Positions 8,143 through 16,630 of a stretch of DNA of 31,083 nt are shown here, piece after piece. A program made the translations under genes and the position numbers. The stretch spans positions 24,852 through 55,934 of the forward strand of contig DJPQ01000100.1 of NCBI GenBank assembly GCA_002439805.1, written 5' to 3'. Position 1 is the first letter of the stretch, and each line of letters begins with the position of its first letter. The notes below the pieces were generated by a model. It saw nothing but the letters and a program-made list of their open reading frames with translations, was not told the origin of the DNA and ran no database searches. The stretch comes from Bacteroidales bacterium UBA6408. GTDB lineage: Bacteria; Bacteroidota; Bacteroidia; Bacteroidales; UBA932.

Positions 8143-8815
8143 TGTTGTTTGGTGCGGTGATGCTCCCTACCTTGAGACCCGGATAGCGGTCCGTCTGGAG
8201 CCTCTCGTCGTCGAGGTTGATTCTGAGCTGGTTGTCCATACCTTTGAGAAGAGCCTTGTACGGCATCTCCGCCTCAAAGAGAGGAACCGGAACTCCGGAG
8301 ACCATCTTTACGGTAGAAGCCATCTCGACAGGCTGTCCGCCGCTGAACGGAATGACGCCGATGGTGTTGATGTTGAAGTCCGGACGGTTGTTGAAGAGCG
8401 TATCCTTCACCGGAACCTCGCTCTCGATGGTGAAGACGAGCCTCTGACCGGTCTTGGTAAGTTCAAGCATCTGAGCCGGGGTAATCTTGGGATTCTTTTT
8501 CTTGAGAGCCTTGGTGTTGGCAACGGCAAGGGAGTCGTCCATGGAGCCCACTTTCATGATTACCTTCATCTTGCCGGTGTTGTAGAATGTCCGGAGCGTG
8601 TCGAATGTCGAGACGTACTTTCCGTTCACGCTCTTGTAGGCCACCTGAAGATCACGGATGTCCTTGAGCTGCTGGATGGCGACCTTCTCGCGCGCCGCCT
8701 TTTCCTTGTTGAAGTCAATCGGCTCCATGACGCTCTTGACCGTAATCACTGCGAGGAATATAATCAGCGCAGGCAGGAGAATGTAAGTCAATGTAATCTT
8801 AATTGCTTTGTTCAT
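8123..8815 (-). CDS. Single-pass membrane protein of unknown function
   Basis: 230 residues from ATG 8815 (MNKAIKITLTYILLP). The open frame reaches 9100, but the extension crosses the promoter region, so I reject the longer start. One N-terminal helix (about 7-29) is followed by a basic, probably extracytoplasmic domain containing VAIQQLKDIRDLQVAYKSVN (a coiled segment) and several KTG/KNPK stretches. I do not recognise a family. The next two genes are DUF3822-like and rsmD, and the 20-bp overlap with the former suggests one operon. The overall shape (N-terminal helix, then a pseudopilin-like LRDLQ.AY.. segment) recalls minor pilins, but no prepilin cleavage motif is present. Confidence 0.7.
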   Translation of the reverse strand: MNKAIKITLTYILLPALIIFLAVITVKSVMEPIDFNKEKAAREKVAIQQLKDIRDLQVAYKSVNGKYVSTFDTLRTFYNTGKMKVIMKVGSMDDSLAVANTKALKKKNPKITPAQMLELTKTGQRLVFTIESEVPVKDTLFNNRPDFNINTIGVIPFSGGQPVEMASTVKMVSGVPVPLFEAEMPYKALLKGMDNQLRINLDDERLQTDRYPGLKVGSITAPNNNAGNWE

Positions 8816-8862
8816 ATTCGTGGTCTTTATATAATTTTCAAATATTGTTTTCAAAAACTTGA

Positions 8863-8893
8863 CAAAGTTATGAATTAGATTTATGAATTGCAA
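8863..8893 (-). promoter_or_regulatory. Promoter of the membrane protein/DUF3822/rsmD operon
   Basis: Minus strand: -33 TTG (8893-8891), 20-nt spacer, -7 TAACTTTG (8870-8863), 47 nt before the ATG at 8815. Good match to the Bacteroidota consensus. Confidence 0.6.
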
Positions 8894-8917
8894 CAGGAAA
8901 TCTTCAAAAAATATGTG

Positions 8918-8925
8918 TAATTTTG
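8918..8925 (+). promoter_or_regulatory. Putative -7 box for nrnA
   Basis: TAATTTTG matches TAnnTTTG, 71 bp upstream of ATG 8997. The nearest TTG (8888-8890) is 27 nt away, longer than usual, so the -33 element is uncertain. If this box is used, translation upstream of about 8932 is excluded, which supports the 8997 start. Confidence 0.45.
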
Positions 8926-8996
8926 CGATGCGAATGCCGTGCGGGGGCAGGGGAAAAAGAAACCGGTCCATGCGCGGGGGAAAGGTGCACAGGACA

Positions 8997-10040
8997 ATGA
9001 ACACGATTACAGGAGAAAAACTCGCGGAGCTGGACAGGCGAATTTCGGAAGCGTCGGAGGTGGCGGTTTCCACCCACGCGCATCCCGACGGGGACGCCAT
9101 AGGCAGCTCAACCGCCCTCGCCCGCTACCTGATGGGCCGCGGGAAGCCTGTGCGAATCATCCTTCCCGACCCGTGCCCGGAAAATCTCTGTTTCGCTCTC
9201 GACGAAGGCCTGACACGATGCATCGCGGACAAAAAGGACGCGGCGGAGGCTGCGCTGAAGGAATGCGACCTTCTGATAAGCATAGACTACAACAGTCCGC
9301 AGAGAACCGACGCGCTCGAAGACGCGGTGCGTAGGTTCGGAGGATTCAGGATACTCATAGACCACCACATATCCCCGGACACGGATTTTTACGGTCTCGT
9401 GTTCTCCGAGTGCGAAGTTTCGTCGTCCTGCGAGCTGCTCTACGAAATACTGCTCGGGATGCCGGACATTGACGGGAAGGCGGAAAGGCTCGGGAAAGAG
9501 ACCGGAACCGCGCTGATGCTCGGGATGACGACCGACAGCAACAACTTCGCGAACTCGACCTACCCTTCGACGCTCAGGATGGCCGGGGAGCTGATTGCCG
9601 CCGGAGTTGACAGGGACGCGCTGCTGGGAAACCTCTACAACAGGTACCGGGAGAACCGCTTCCGCTTCATGGGCTATTTCCTCAGCGATAAGATGCGGGT
9701 GATGGACAACGGGGTGGCCTACGCCGTGATGTCAGCCGCGGAAATCCATGAATACGGCATACGCGAGGGAGAGTCTGAAGGATTCGTGAACATTCCGCTG
9801 GGAATAGAGAAGGTGAGGATGAGCGTCTTCGTCAAGGAGGAGGAAAGCCACGACAGGCTCAGGGTCTCGGTGCGCTCAAAAAGGGGGACGTCGGCCAATA
9901 TGTTCGCGAAGCGCTACTTCAACGGCGGGGGCCACGAACTTGCGGCCGGAGGAAGGCTTGCGGTTCCGTCGGACATATCCGGACCCGAGGCGGCGGCAGC
10001 CTACATAGAACAATGCGCCAGAGAGTTTCTCGGACGGTAG
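8997..10040 (+). CDS. nrnA: DHH-family phosphoesterase, NrnA-type (oligoribonuclease/pAp phosphatase)
   Basis: 347 residues from ATG 8997 (MNTITGEKL). The open frame begins at 8883, but the putative promoter argues for the later start. NrnA enzymes degrade nano-RNAs and dephosphorylate pAp in the cytosol. All DHH-DHHA1 landmarks are present: HAHPDGDAIGS (residues 27-37), SIDYN, ILIDHH (the DHH motif), TTDSNNF, and the C-terminal DHHA1 motif GGGHELAAGG. Length is normal. First gene of a plus-strand run continuing into two FKBP lipoproteins and a MATE transporter. Confidence 0.88.
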   Translation: MNTITGEKLAELDRRISEASEVAVSTHAHPDGDAIGSSTALARYLMGRGKPVRIILPDPCPENLCFALDEGLTRCIADKKDAAEAALKECDLLISIDYNSPQRTDALEDAVRRFGGFRILIDHHISPDTDFYGLVFSECEVSSSCELLYEILLGMPDIDGKAERLGKETGTALMLGMTTDSNNFANSTYPSTLRMAGELIAAGVDRDALLGNLYNRYRENRFRFMGYFLSDKMRVMDNGVAYAVMSAAEIHEYGIREGESEGFVNIPLGIEKVRMSVFVKEEESHDRLRVSVRSKRGTSANMFAKRYFNGGGHELAAGGRLAVPSDISGPEAAAAYIEQCAREFLGR

Positions 10041-10123
10041 CCGGAGGCGGCGAAAAAATCCGGAGGCTCCGTTCAGGCGGCGGGACATCAGGAATGACAC
10101 GGTCACGGAAAATGAAGGTAGAA

Positions 10124-10690
10124 ATGAAAGAAGAGGTACAAAGAAGTATATGGAAGGTCTGCACGGTCGCGGCGGCGTTCGTCGCGGCGGCCTGCGGAAA
10201 GCAGCAGCTGCAGACGACCTACGACAGTCAGGACAAGAAGATTGACTCGTTCATACAGAGCCAGATAAGCGGTTCAAAGGCGCTGAGGGTCTATGTCAAC
10301 GAAGGATGCAGCCGTCTCGTGATTGCCGAGGGCGTCGGCGAGGACAGTCTCTCGACCTCGGGAACGGTCTCGTTCTTCTACGCCGCCTACACCTTCACCG
10401 GAAGCCTCAGTCAGAACAATATGTTCGCGACCAATCATGAGGAAACCGCAGCCCAGAACGGCTGGGACGAGCTGAGCGGTGAGGATTTCTCCCCGGTCAT
10501 AGCGAGCCTCGCGGATGACAAAAGCCTTGTGGAGGGGCTTCGCAAGGGGCTTTTCGGCGTGAAGGAGGGGCAGGAATGCTACATAATCTTCTCCGGAAAG
10601 CACGGATTCGGTTCCAAGCCCATTGGCACAATTCCTGCGAACTCGGCGCTGCTCTATCATGTGTGGATCGAAAGCATAGACAATGAATAG
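10124..10690 (+). CDS. FKBP-like lipoprotein (degenerate peptidyl-prolyl isomerase)
   Basis: 188 residues from ATG 10124 (MKEEVQRSIWK). In-frame ATGs at 10112 and 10094 are alternatives, but this start best places the hydrophobic stretch before the lipobox AAAC, whose cysteine should be lipidated. The C-terminal half follows the FKBP pattern (GLRKGLFGVKEGQECYIIFS ... FGSKPIGTIPANSALLYHVWIESID). Residues usually lining the active site, such as the YTG and FDSS segments, are poorly conserved (YAAYTFTG, MFATN), so catalysis is doubtful and a chaperone role is possible. It lies 84 bp after nrnA and 30 bp before a second FKBP lipoprotein. Confidence 0.72.
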   Translation: MKEEVQRSIWKVCTVAAAFVAAACGKQQLQTTYDSQDKKIDSFIQSQISGSKALRVYVNEGCSRLVIAEGVGEDSLSTSGTVSFFYAAYTFTGSLSQNNMFATNHEETAAQNGWDELSGEDFSPVIASLADDKSLVEGLRKGLFGVKEGQECYIIFSGKHGFGSKPIGTIPANSALLYHVWIESIDNE

Positions 10691-10720
10691 TGAATATATT
10701 ATTAAGGTAAGATAAGGGAC

Positions 10721-11821
10721 ATGAAGAAGATTTCAATCATCCTGACGGTCATCATCACCGCCGTTTTGTGCGGAAGCTGCGCAAAGGCCGTCGAAAGCGG
10801 AATTTATGACGACGAGATTAACTACCTGAAGGCCTGGCTCAAGGCCGACCATTCCGACATCGGGCTGGAAATCACGCGAAACCCCGAGACGGGAATGCCG
10901 GAAACCATCGGGCGCGGAGTCTATCTGCTCTCCGAAAAAGAGGGCACGGAAGAGAACGAGGCAAAAAAAGGCGACTATGTGACGATCAGCTACACCGTGT
11001 CCGACATGAACGGTACGATTTCGTCATACACCGAAAAGGAGACGGCCGTGAAGCTCGGGGCCTATGACAAGACATACTTCTACGGTCCGAAGGTCGTCTC
11101 AATCGCGGGCGGTGCGAACTACGCCGGGATAATCGACGCCATAGCCGGGATGAAGGTCGGAGGAGAAAGGACAGTATTCATTCCCAAATGGCTCATGAGC
11201 ACGAAGGACAGCGAAGACGAAAAGGACTATCTCTCAAGCTCGACGAATTCGTCAAACGCGATTTACAGAATAAGGCTCACCGGAATCATCGAGGACATCG
11301 GGAAATATCAGATTGACGAAATAGAGACATACCTCAAGGACAATGTGGTCGGAAAGCTCAGACTCGACAACGGGGAGTTCGCGACTATGCCCGACACCAC
11401 AAAGACAATCGGCGCATGCCGGGGATTCTACTTCATCCCGGTCACCGACACTACAGGGCACCGGACCTTCCCTTCAGACACCACCGTTACCATCAACTAC
11501 ACAGGGCGCAGGCTGGACGGGCAGGCGTTTGACACCACCGTCGAAAAAACCGCGAAGGACAACGGAATCTATTCATCATCAACCACCTACGAGACAAAGT
11601 CAATATCCTGGAGCGAAGATTTCAGCGGCCTTAAGATGAGCAGCAGCTCGCTGATTTCAGGCTTCAGCAAGACACTTTGGCAGATGAACTCCGGCAAGGG
11701 AATCGGAATCTTCTGGTCGGACCTCGGCTACGGAAGTTCCGGCAACGGAAGCCTCATCCCGGGCTATGCGCCGCTCATTTTCGAGATTGAAATAATCAGC
11801 GGAGAGGAGGAGGACGAATAA
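10721..11821 (+). CDS. Tandem-FKBP-domain lipoprotein
   Basis: 366-residue envelope lipoprotein: signal MKKISIILTVIITAVLCGSC with the lipidated Cys at 20. Two FKBP-like domains are visible. The first, about 85-190, contains GDYVTISYTVSDMNG, AIAGMKVGGERTVFIPKWL and a diverged end. The second, about 245-360, has the clearer VTINYTGRRLDGQAFDTT and LGYGSSGNGSLIPGYAPLIFEIEI. Family members catalyse or assist proline isomerisation of exported proteins. The acidic tail GEEEDE ends at a TAATG junction, where the last base of the stop is the first base of the MATE start codon, which implies translational coupling. Confidence 0.78.
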   Translation: MKKISIILTVIITAVLCGSCAKAVESGIYDDEINYLKAWLKADHSDIGLEITRNPETGMPETIGRGVYLLSEKEGTEENEAKKGDYVTISYTVSDMNGTISSYTEKETAVKLGAYDKTYFYGPKVVSIAGGANYAGIIDAIAGMKVGGERTVFIPKWLMSTKDSEDEKDYLSSSTNSSNAIYRIRLTGIIEDIGKYQIDEIETYLKDNVVGKLRLDNGEFATMPDTTKTIGACRGFYFIPVTDTTGHRTFPSDTTVTINYTGRRLDGQAFDTTVEKTAKDNGIYSSSTTYETKSISWSEDFSGLKMSSSSLISGFSKTLWQMNSGKGIGIFWSDLGYGSSGNGSLIPGYAPLIFEIEIISGEEEDE

Positions 11822-13212
11822 TGGCCGAAATCAAATCTGCACCGACGGAATTAGGTACCGAGAAAATCTGGAAGCTCATACAAAGCTACGCGCTCCCGGC
11901 AATCATCGCGATGACGGCCTCCTCGCTGTACAATATGGTCGACAGCGTCTTTGTCGGACAGGGCGTGGGACCTCTTGCGATTTCAGGACTCGCGGTGACC
12001 TTCCCTCTGATGAACCTCTCGACCGCATTCGGAACGCTCGTTGGCGTGGGAGGCGCGACGATTCTCTCCATCCTGCTGGGGCAGAAAAACTACGAGGCGT
12101 CGCGGAAGGTTCTCGGCAACATAGTGACGCTCAACATAATAATAGGATTCCTATTCTCTGTCGTCGCCCTTGCGTTCCTCGACCCGATTCTACGTTTCTT
12201 CGGAGCCAGCGAAAACACGATAGTTTATGCGAAGGAATATATGGAAATCATCCTCTACGGGAACATAATCTCTCATGTCTATTTCGGACTCAACGGGGCT
12301 ATGAGAGCGTCCGGCAGCCCGAAGATGGCGATGGGACTGACGATTTTCACGGTGCTCTTCAACACGGCGCTCGACCCTGTGATGATTTTCGGAATGAACA
12401 TGGGAATACGCGGAGCCGCATGGGCAACCGTTATCTCGCAGTTCATCGCAATGATTCTCGCGATTCTACATTTCACCAGAAAGGACAGGACGGTACGTTT
12501 CGAAAAGGGCATCCTCAGGCTCGACGTCAGGGTTGCAAAGGACTCGCTTGAAATCGGCTTCGGACCGTTCCTGATGAACACCGCCGCCTGCATCGTGTCG
12601 CTTTTCATAAACCAGCAGATGGGGAAATACGCCGGGGATCTCGGAATCGGGGCCTACGGGATATGCAACAGGCTGACCTTCATGTTCGTGATGATATGCA
12701 TGGGACTGAACCAGGGGATGCAGCCTATTGCCGGCTACAACTACGGGGCAAGGAAATACAGCCGCGTGAGGGAGGTATATTTCAAGACGGCAGCGCTCGC
12801 CACCATCGTTTCCTTGCTGTGCTTTGTCGTCTGCGTCGGACTGCCGAAGCTCGCCTGCTCAATCTTCACGCATGACCCGGACCTGCTCGACCTGTCGTCT
12901 CACGGGCTGCGGATAATGAACATGATGTTCCCTGTCGTGGGATTTCAGATGGTGGGGACGAACCTCTTCCAGTGCCTCGGCATGGTGAAGAAGTCAATTT
13001 TCCTCTCGCTCACGAGACAGCTGCTCTGCCTTGTGCCTGCGCTCTACACCCTTCCGCTCTTTTTGGGAGCCGACGGAGTCTGGTGGAGCTTTCCTATTTC
13101 TGACACGGTCTCGAGCATTCTCACGGCCATCCTTCTTGGAAGTCTCTTCAAAAAATTTTCCAAGCTCAATGACGGCGACGACCCTGTCGGGCTCGGCGGC
13201 GCGGTCAAATAA
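11821..13212 (+). CDS. MATE family efflux transporter
   Basis: 463 residues with about 12 hydrophobic segments, the expected size and topology for a MATE drug/sodium or proton antiporter in the inner membrane. The N-terminal segment ALPAIIAMTASSLYNMVDSVFVGQ is the family signature region (the P-x-x-Q/A helix followed by D-x-x-FVG), repeated in part in the second half as GICNRLTFMFVMICMGLNQGMQPIAGYNYGA. The substrate is unknown. Start ATG overlaps the stop of the FKBP lipoprotein by one base. Confidence 0.92.
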   Translation: MAEIKSAPTELGTEKIWKLIQSYALPAIIAMTASSLYNMVDSVFVGQGVGPLAISGLAVTFPLMNLSTAFGTLVGVGGATILSILLGQKNYEASRKVLGNIVTLNIIIGFLFSVVALAFLDPILRFFGASENTIVYAKEYMEIILYGNIISHVYFGLNGAMRASGSPKMAMGLTIFTVLFNTALDPVMIFGMNMGIRGAAWATVISQFIAMILAILHFTRKDRTVRFEKGILRLDVRVAKDSLEIGFGPFLMNTAACIVSLFINQQMGKYAGDLGIGAYGICNRLTFMFVMICMGLNQGMQPIAGYNYGARKYSRVREVYFKTAALATIVSLLCFVVCVGLPKLACSIFTHDPDLLDLSSHGLRIMNMMFPVVGFQMVGTNLFQCLGMVKKSIFLSLTRQLLCLVPALYTLPLFLGADGVWWSFPISDTVSSILTAILLGSLFKKFSKLNDGDDPVGLGGAVK

Positions 13213-13249
13213 AGTCAAGGTTATTGTCAGCCTCTAAAAAACAAACGGA

Positions 13250-13858
13250 ATGAAGAAGATAATAATAAATATAGGACGTCAGTTCGGCAGCGGAGGAAAG
13301 GCTGTGGCCGACAAAATCGGTGAGATTCTCGGGATTCCCGTCTATGACAACGAATTGCTCACGAAGGCCGCCCAGGACTTCGGATTCACGGAGGAACTGT
13401 TCAGGGACAGGGACGAGAAGAAGCGCAGCCTCACGCTGTCATCCGTCTTTTCATCAAGCATCTTCGGCGGAGGCTTCTACCTCACCGATGACAGCTCGCT
13501 GTTCAGAATGCAGGCACAGACCATCAGGAACATCGCTGAGAAGGGCTCGGCAGTGATTGTGGGAAGGGCGGCGGACTACATCCTCAGGGATATGGGCTGC
13601 TGCCTCGACGTATTCCTCACCTCGCCGCTTTCCGTGCGCGCGAAAAGAGTCTCCGAAAGGATGGGTATGCCGCTTGAGAAGGCGCAGGATTTCATCGTCA
13701 AGAAGGAAAAGGAACGGGAAGACTTCTACAACTGCTTCACTTTCGGCAACTGGGGCGTGGCATCGACCTACGATCTGTGCGTTGACACGTCACTGCTGGG
13801 AGTCGAGGGCACGGCGAAATTCATCATCGAGTTTGCCAAACTGTCCTCGATGATTTGA
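13250..13858 (+). CDS. Cytidylate kinase-like family protein
   Basis: 202-residue P-loop kinase-like protein. It starts MKKIIINIGRQFGSGGKAVADKIGEILGIPVYDNELL; GRQFGSGG replaces the usual GxxGxGKS/T loop, as in the cytidylate-kinase-like family. IVGRAADYILRD and ERMGMPLEKAQDFIVKKEKER fit the lid and sensor region of that family. True CMP kinase (cmk) is usually longer and has a standard P-loop, so the activity and substrate are uncertain. It lies 37 bp downstream of the MATE gene and may be co-transcribed with it. Confidence 0.8.
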   Translation: MKKIIINIGRQFGSGGKAVADKIGEILGIPVYDNELLTKAAQDFGFTEELFRDRDEKKRSLTLSSVFSSSIFGGGFYLTDDSSLFRMQAQTIRNIAEKGSAVIVGRAADYILRDMGCCLDVFLTSPLSVRAKRVSERMGMPLEKAQDFIVKKEKEREDFYNCFTFGNWGVASTYDLCVDTSLLGVEGTAKFIIEFAKLSSMI

Positions 13859-13869
13859 AAATTTCTTAA

Positions 13870-15246
13870 CTGAAGAAAAGAGTTTTGGCTAAAGGAAAGA
13901 ATATAATATTCGGTGTCATTGTGGCGGCGGCGGTCGTCGCGGCGGTGGCGATTCCGGCCACGAGGCTGCATGGAACGGGACAGAAGCAGGCCGTGACGGA
14001 GGAAGCCGAAGACACGGTGTTCCTGAACAAGGCGCTGACGAACGGGATGTCGGATGTGGCGGAACTGGAGCGGATGGACAGGAAAGTCGAACGGTATATG
14101 CAGTATTGGCACATCCACGGGGCGCAGCTTGCGGTGATGCGCGGCGACTCCCTGCTCTACTGCAAGGGCTACGGCATTGCCGACGACAGCCTCTGCCTGT
14201 TCTGCGACAGGGACTCCACGGACGGATGCAGAAAAACCGGGGTGTCGGTCGGGATGACCCCGGGACACATCATGAGGGTCGCGTCCGTCTCGAAGCTCAT
14301 CACCGCAGCCGGCATCATGAAGCTTCAGGAGGAAGGGCTCCTGCACCTGTCGGACACGGTGTTCGGCCCGCACGGAATACTCCGGGACTCGCTATATAAC
14401 GAGTCTATAAGCAATATGAATGACTACTCGAAGATTACCGTCGAGCATCTTCTGCGCCATCAGGCAGGCTTCCGCCGCGACCCGGTGTTCTCCGCGAACG
14501 ACGTGCGCAGGCAGATGGGACTGGACAGGTGTCCTGAACTTGACGACTACTCGCGGCTGGTCCTTTCCCGAAGGCTCAGATACGAGCCGGGAGGTTCGCA
14601 GACCTATTCAAACTATGGGTATATGCTGCTGTCAAGGATAATCGAGACTGTTTCCGGGATGAGCTACGAGGATTTCATCCAGGCAAAGGTGCTGCATCCG
14701 GCCGGATGCTGGGATATGCACATAGCCGGGAACTACTACAGGGACAAGCGCCCCAACGAGGTGCGCTATTTCGTGCACGAGGGCGACGGGAAGGAGGTTC
14801 AGGAATACAACGGGAGCGGGCGCATGGTCGAGAGGTGCTATGGGGGAAACGACATAAATCTCCTGAGCGGAGCCGGGGCGTGGGTGTGCTCAGCGGCCGA
14901 GCTTGCAAGGTTCGTGGCCTCGATTGACGGGATACCTGAGTCTGTTCCGGACGTGCTCGACGAGGAAAGCGTCGAGCAGATGACTGAATACATCGACTCG
15001 AACACATATTCCCTCGGCTGGAACGACACCAATCCGCGCAAGGGATGGGTTCGCACGGGAACGCTCGCCGGCACGAACGCCGTCATCAAGTATTTTCCGG
15101 ACGGGGAATGCTGGATTTGGCTCACGAACACGAGCACATGGAAGGGGCCGAGCCACCTGAGATACACCGCGACGCTATTCGACCAGCTCCGCCGCGACTA
15201 CTCCGCCAAGCTCCCCGCCCGTAACCTGTTCGCCCCGCAGGAATAG
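13870..15246 (+). CDS. Serine hydrolase, beta-lactamase/D-aminopeptidase-like (class C fold), non-ATG start
   Basis: Membrane-anchored or exported serine hydrolase. No ATG start exists near the front: the frame opens after a TAA at 13867, and the candidates are CTG 13870 (giving (M)KKRVLAKGKNIIFG) and TTG 13885. I list the CTG because the KKRVLAKGK sequence gives a natural positively charged n-region before the hydrophobic helix, but TTG is the more usual alternative. Counting from TTG: helix about 7-25, catalytic SVSK at 134-137, YSN at 241-243, RTG in GWVRTGTLAG as the third active-site motif. These are the three motifs of class C beta-lactamase-like serine hydrolases; the substrate is probably a peptide or peptidoglycan fragment rather than an antibiotic. 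Confidence 0.78.
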   Translation: MKKRVLAKGKNIIFGVIVAAAVVAAVAIPATRLHGTGQKQAVTEEAEDTVFLNKALTNGMSDVAELERMDRKVERYMQYWHIHGAQLAVMRGDSLLYCKGYGIADDSLCLFCDRDSTDGCRKTGVSVGMTPGHIMRVASVSKLITAAGIMKLQEEGLLHLSDTVFGPHGILRDSLYNESISNMNDYSKITVEHLLRHQAGFRRDPVFSANDVRRQMGLDRCPELDDYSRLVLSRRLRYEPGGSQTYSNYGYMLLSRIIETVSGMSYEDFIQAKVLHPAGCWDMHIAGNYYRDKRPNEVRYFVHEGDGKEVQEYNGSGRMVERCYGGNDINLLSGAGAWVCSAAELARFVASIDGIPESVPDVLDEESVEQMTEYIDSNTYSLGWNDTNPRKGWVRTGTLAGTNAVIKYFPDGECWIWLTNTSTWKGPSHLRYTATLFDQLRRDYSAKLPARNLFAPQE

Positions 15247-15292
15247 AATACTATAAAGAAATACTGTAAAAAGTCATAGAGAGAAAGGGGAT

Positions 15293-15400
15293 GAAGAAAA
15301 GGATGGGATGCAAGGCGCTCAGTGCAGCCAAATACCGCAGCAACCTTATGGTTGTGAGGATTTTGGCAAACTGAGCAACGCAGCAGACCGCCTTTTCTTC
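15293..15400 (-). repeat. Structured intergenic repeat, copy B
   Basis: Full copy, inverted relative to copy A. Perfect 10-bp terminal arms GAAGAAAAGG (15293-15302) and CCTTTTCTTC (15391-15400); stem GCCAAA (15327-15332)/TTTGGC (15362-15367); inner hairpin CAACC (15341-15345)/GGTTG (15350-15354). It fills the gap between the convergent serine hydrolase and deoxynucleoside kinase genes, ending 7 bp before the kinase stop. Confidence 0.78.
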
Positions 15401-15406
15401 GCTCCG

Positions 15407-16018
15407 TCAGAAGAGACCGAAGAGCTGGGCGTCAATACGGTCAGTAATTGAGGCGAAGTCCTCCGGGCGGTTCTCGAAATCGAGATTGTCGCCCTCGATG
15501 GTGATGACCCTGCCGGGATAGGACGCTATCCACTGCTCATAGAGTTCGTTCAGCCCGGTGAGGTACTCGATGCTCATCCCCTTTTCATAGTCACGTCCCC
15601 TCTTCGCAATCTGAGAGACGAGATGGGAAATCGAGGAGCGGATGTAAATAAGCAAGTCCGGATATTTCACCGAGGACATCACCACATGGAAGAGTTCCAT
15701 GTAGGTGTTGAAGTCACGCTCGGAAAGGTTGCCCATCAGATAGTTGTTGCGGACGAATATTTCCACGCCCTCGAATATCGTGCGGTCCTGGACGATGGTC
15801 TCGCGGCTCTTGGCAATCTCCATCACATCCTTGAGACGCTGCGCGAGGAAGTAGGTCTCAAGATTATAGGACCAGCGCGGAATGTCCGTGTAGTAGTCCT
15901 CAAGATAGGGATTGTAGGTCACGGCCTCAAACTTGGGTGTCCATCCGTAATGTTCGGCAAGCATCCTCGTCAGGGTCGTCTTGCCGCATCCTATGTTTCC
16001 GGCGATACCAATATGCAT
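15407..16018 (-). CDS. Deoxynucleoside kinase (dNK family)
   Basis: 203-residue kinase that phosphorylates deoxynucleosides to dNMPs in cytosolic salvage. It starts MHIGIAGNIGCGKTTLTRML, with the P-loop GNIGCGKTT at 7-15. VQDRTIFEGVEIFVRN is the DRS/ERS-like substrate-binding segment, and KRGRDYEKGMSIEYLTGLNELYEQW is the lid and C-terminal helix region. Deoxyadenosine/deoxyguanosine kinase is the usual assignment, but specificity cannot be read from sequence alone. Last gene of the rplY-pth-kinase operon; 2 bp separate it from pth. Confidence 0.85.
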   Translation of the reverse strand: MHIGIAGNIGCGKTTLTRMLAEHYGWTPKFEAVTYNPYLEDYYTDIPRWSYNLETYFLAQRLKDVMEIAKSRETIVQDRTIFEGVEIFVRNNYLMGNLSERDFNTYMELFHVVMSSVKYPDLLIYIRSSISHLVSQIAKRGRDYEKGMSIEYLTGLNELYEQWIASYPGRVITIEGDNLDFENRPEDFASITDRIDAQLFGLF

Positions 16019-16020
16019 GA

Positions 16021-16611
16021 TTATTCGGTTTTTGCAGTTGGAACTTCTATTTTGCAGTTGGTCGAGTTCATCGCTCTCTCGACGCCGATTGTGGCGAAGG
16101 CCTTTACGCCGGCTATCACCCTGTCGCTGATGAGCGGCATCATCTCCAGTTCATCGCCGCTCAGCTTCCCGAGCACGAAATCGACCTGATGCCCCCGGCT
16201 GAAATCATTGCCGATTCCGAGACGAATCCGCGCATATTCCTGACTTCCGAGAAGTTCGGTGATGTTCTTGAGCCCGTTGTGACCGCCGTCGCTGCCGTTC
16301 TTTCGCATACGGATGGTTCCGAACGGAAGATTGAGGTCGTCTGAGATCACGATGATGTTTTCTATCGGAATGTTCTTCTCCTGCATCCAGTACCTTACGG
16401 CCTTGCCGCTGAGGTTCATGTAGGTGGACGGCTTCAGGAGAATAAACCTGTGTCCCTTGAACGGAACTTCGGCGATGTCTCCGTAGCGTTCTGTGTGAAA
16501 AACGACGTTGGATGCCTTCGCAAAGGCATCCAACACTATAAATCCCATATTGTGCCGAGTGTTTTCATATTCGGAACCTATGTTTCCGAGCCCGACTACA
16601 AGACAGTTCAT
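16021..16611 (-). CDS. pth: Aminoacyl-tRNA hydrolase (peptidyl-tRNA hydrolase)
   Basis: 196-residue enzyme that cleaves peptidyl-tRNA released by stalled ribosomes and recycles tRNA. Canonical landmarks: MNCLVVGLGNIGSEYENTRHNMGF (catalytic Asn and His in the TRHNxGF motif), LLKPSTYMNLSGKAV, VISDDLNLPFGTIRMRKNGSDGGHNGLKNI, and the C-terminal RIRLGIGNDF. Normal length. Middle gene of a minus-strand operon: 19 bp after rplY, 2 bp before the kinase. The rplY-pth pairing is widely conserved. Confidence 0.95.
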   Translation of the reverse strand: MNCLVVGLGNIGSEYENTRHNMGFIVLDAFAKASNVVFHTERYGDIAEVPFKGHRFILLKPSTYMNLSGKAVRYWMQEKNIPIENIIVISDDLNLPFGTIRMRKNGSDGGHNGLKNITELLGSQEYARIRLGIGNDFSRGHQVDFVLGKLSGDELEMMPLISDRVIAGVKAFATIGVERAMNSTNCKIEVPTAKTE

Positions 16612-16630
16612 CTTTCAGTATTTCAGATTA

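Noticed and set aside
8816..9100. Upstream extension of the 8123-8815 minus-strand protein
   Set aside because: The extra frame crosses a good promoter (TTG, 20 nt, TAACTTTG) and the nrnA start region; the ATG at 8815 gives a normal signal-anchor start.
13870..15246. Antibiotic-resistance beta-lactamase
   Set aside because: The motifs are those of the wider serine hydrolase family, and the third motif is RTG rather than a clear KTG; nothing indicates beta-lactam hydrolysis.
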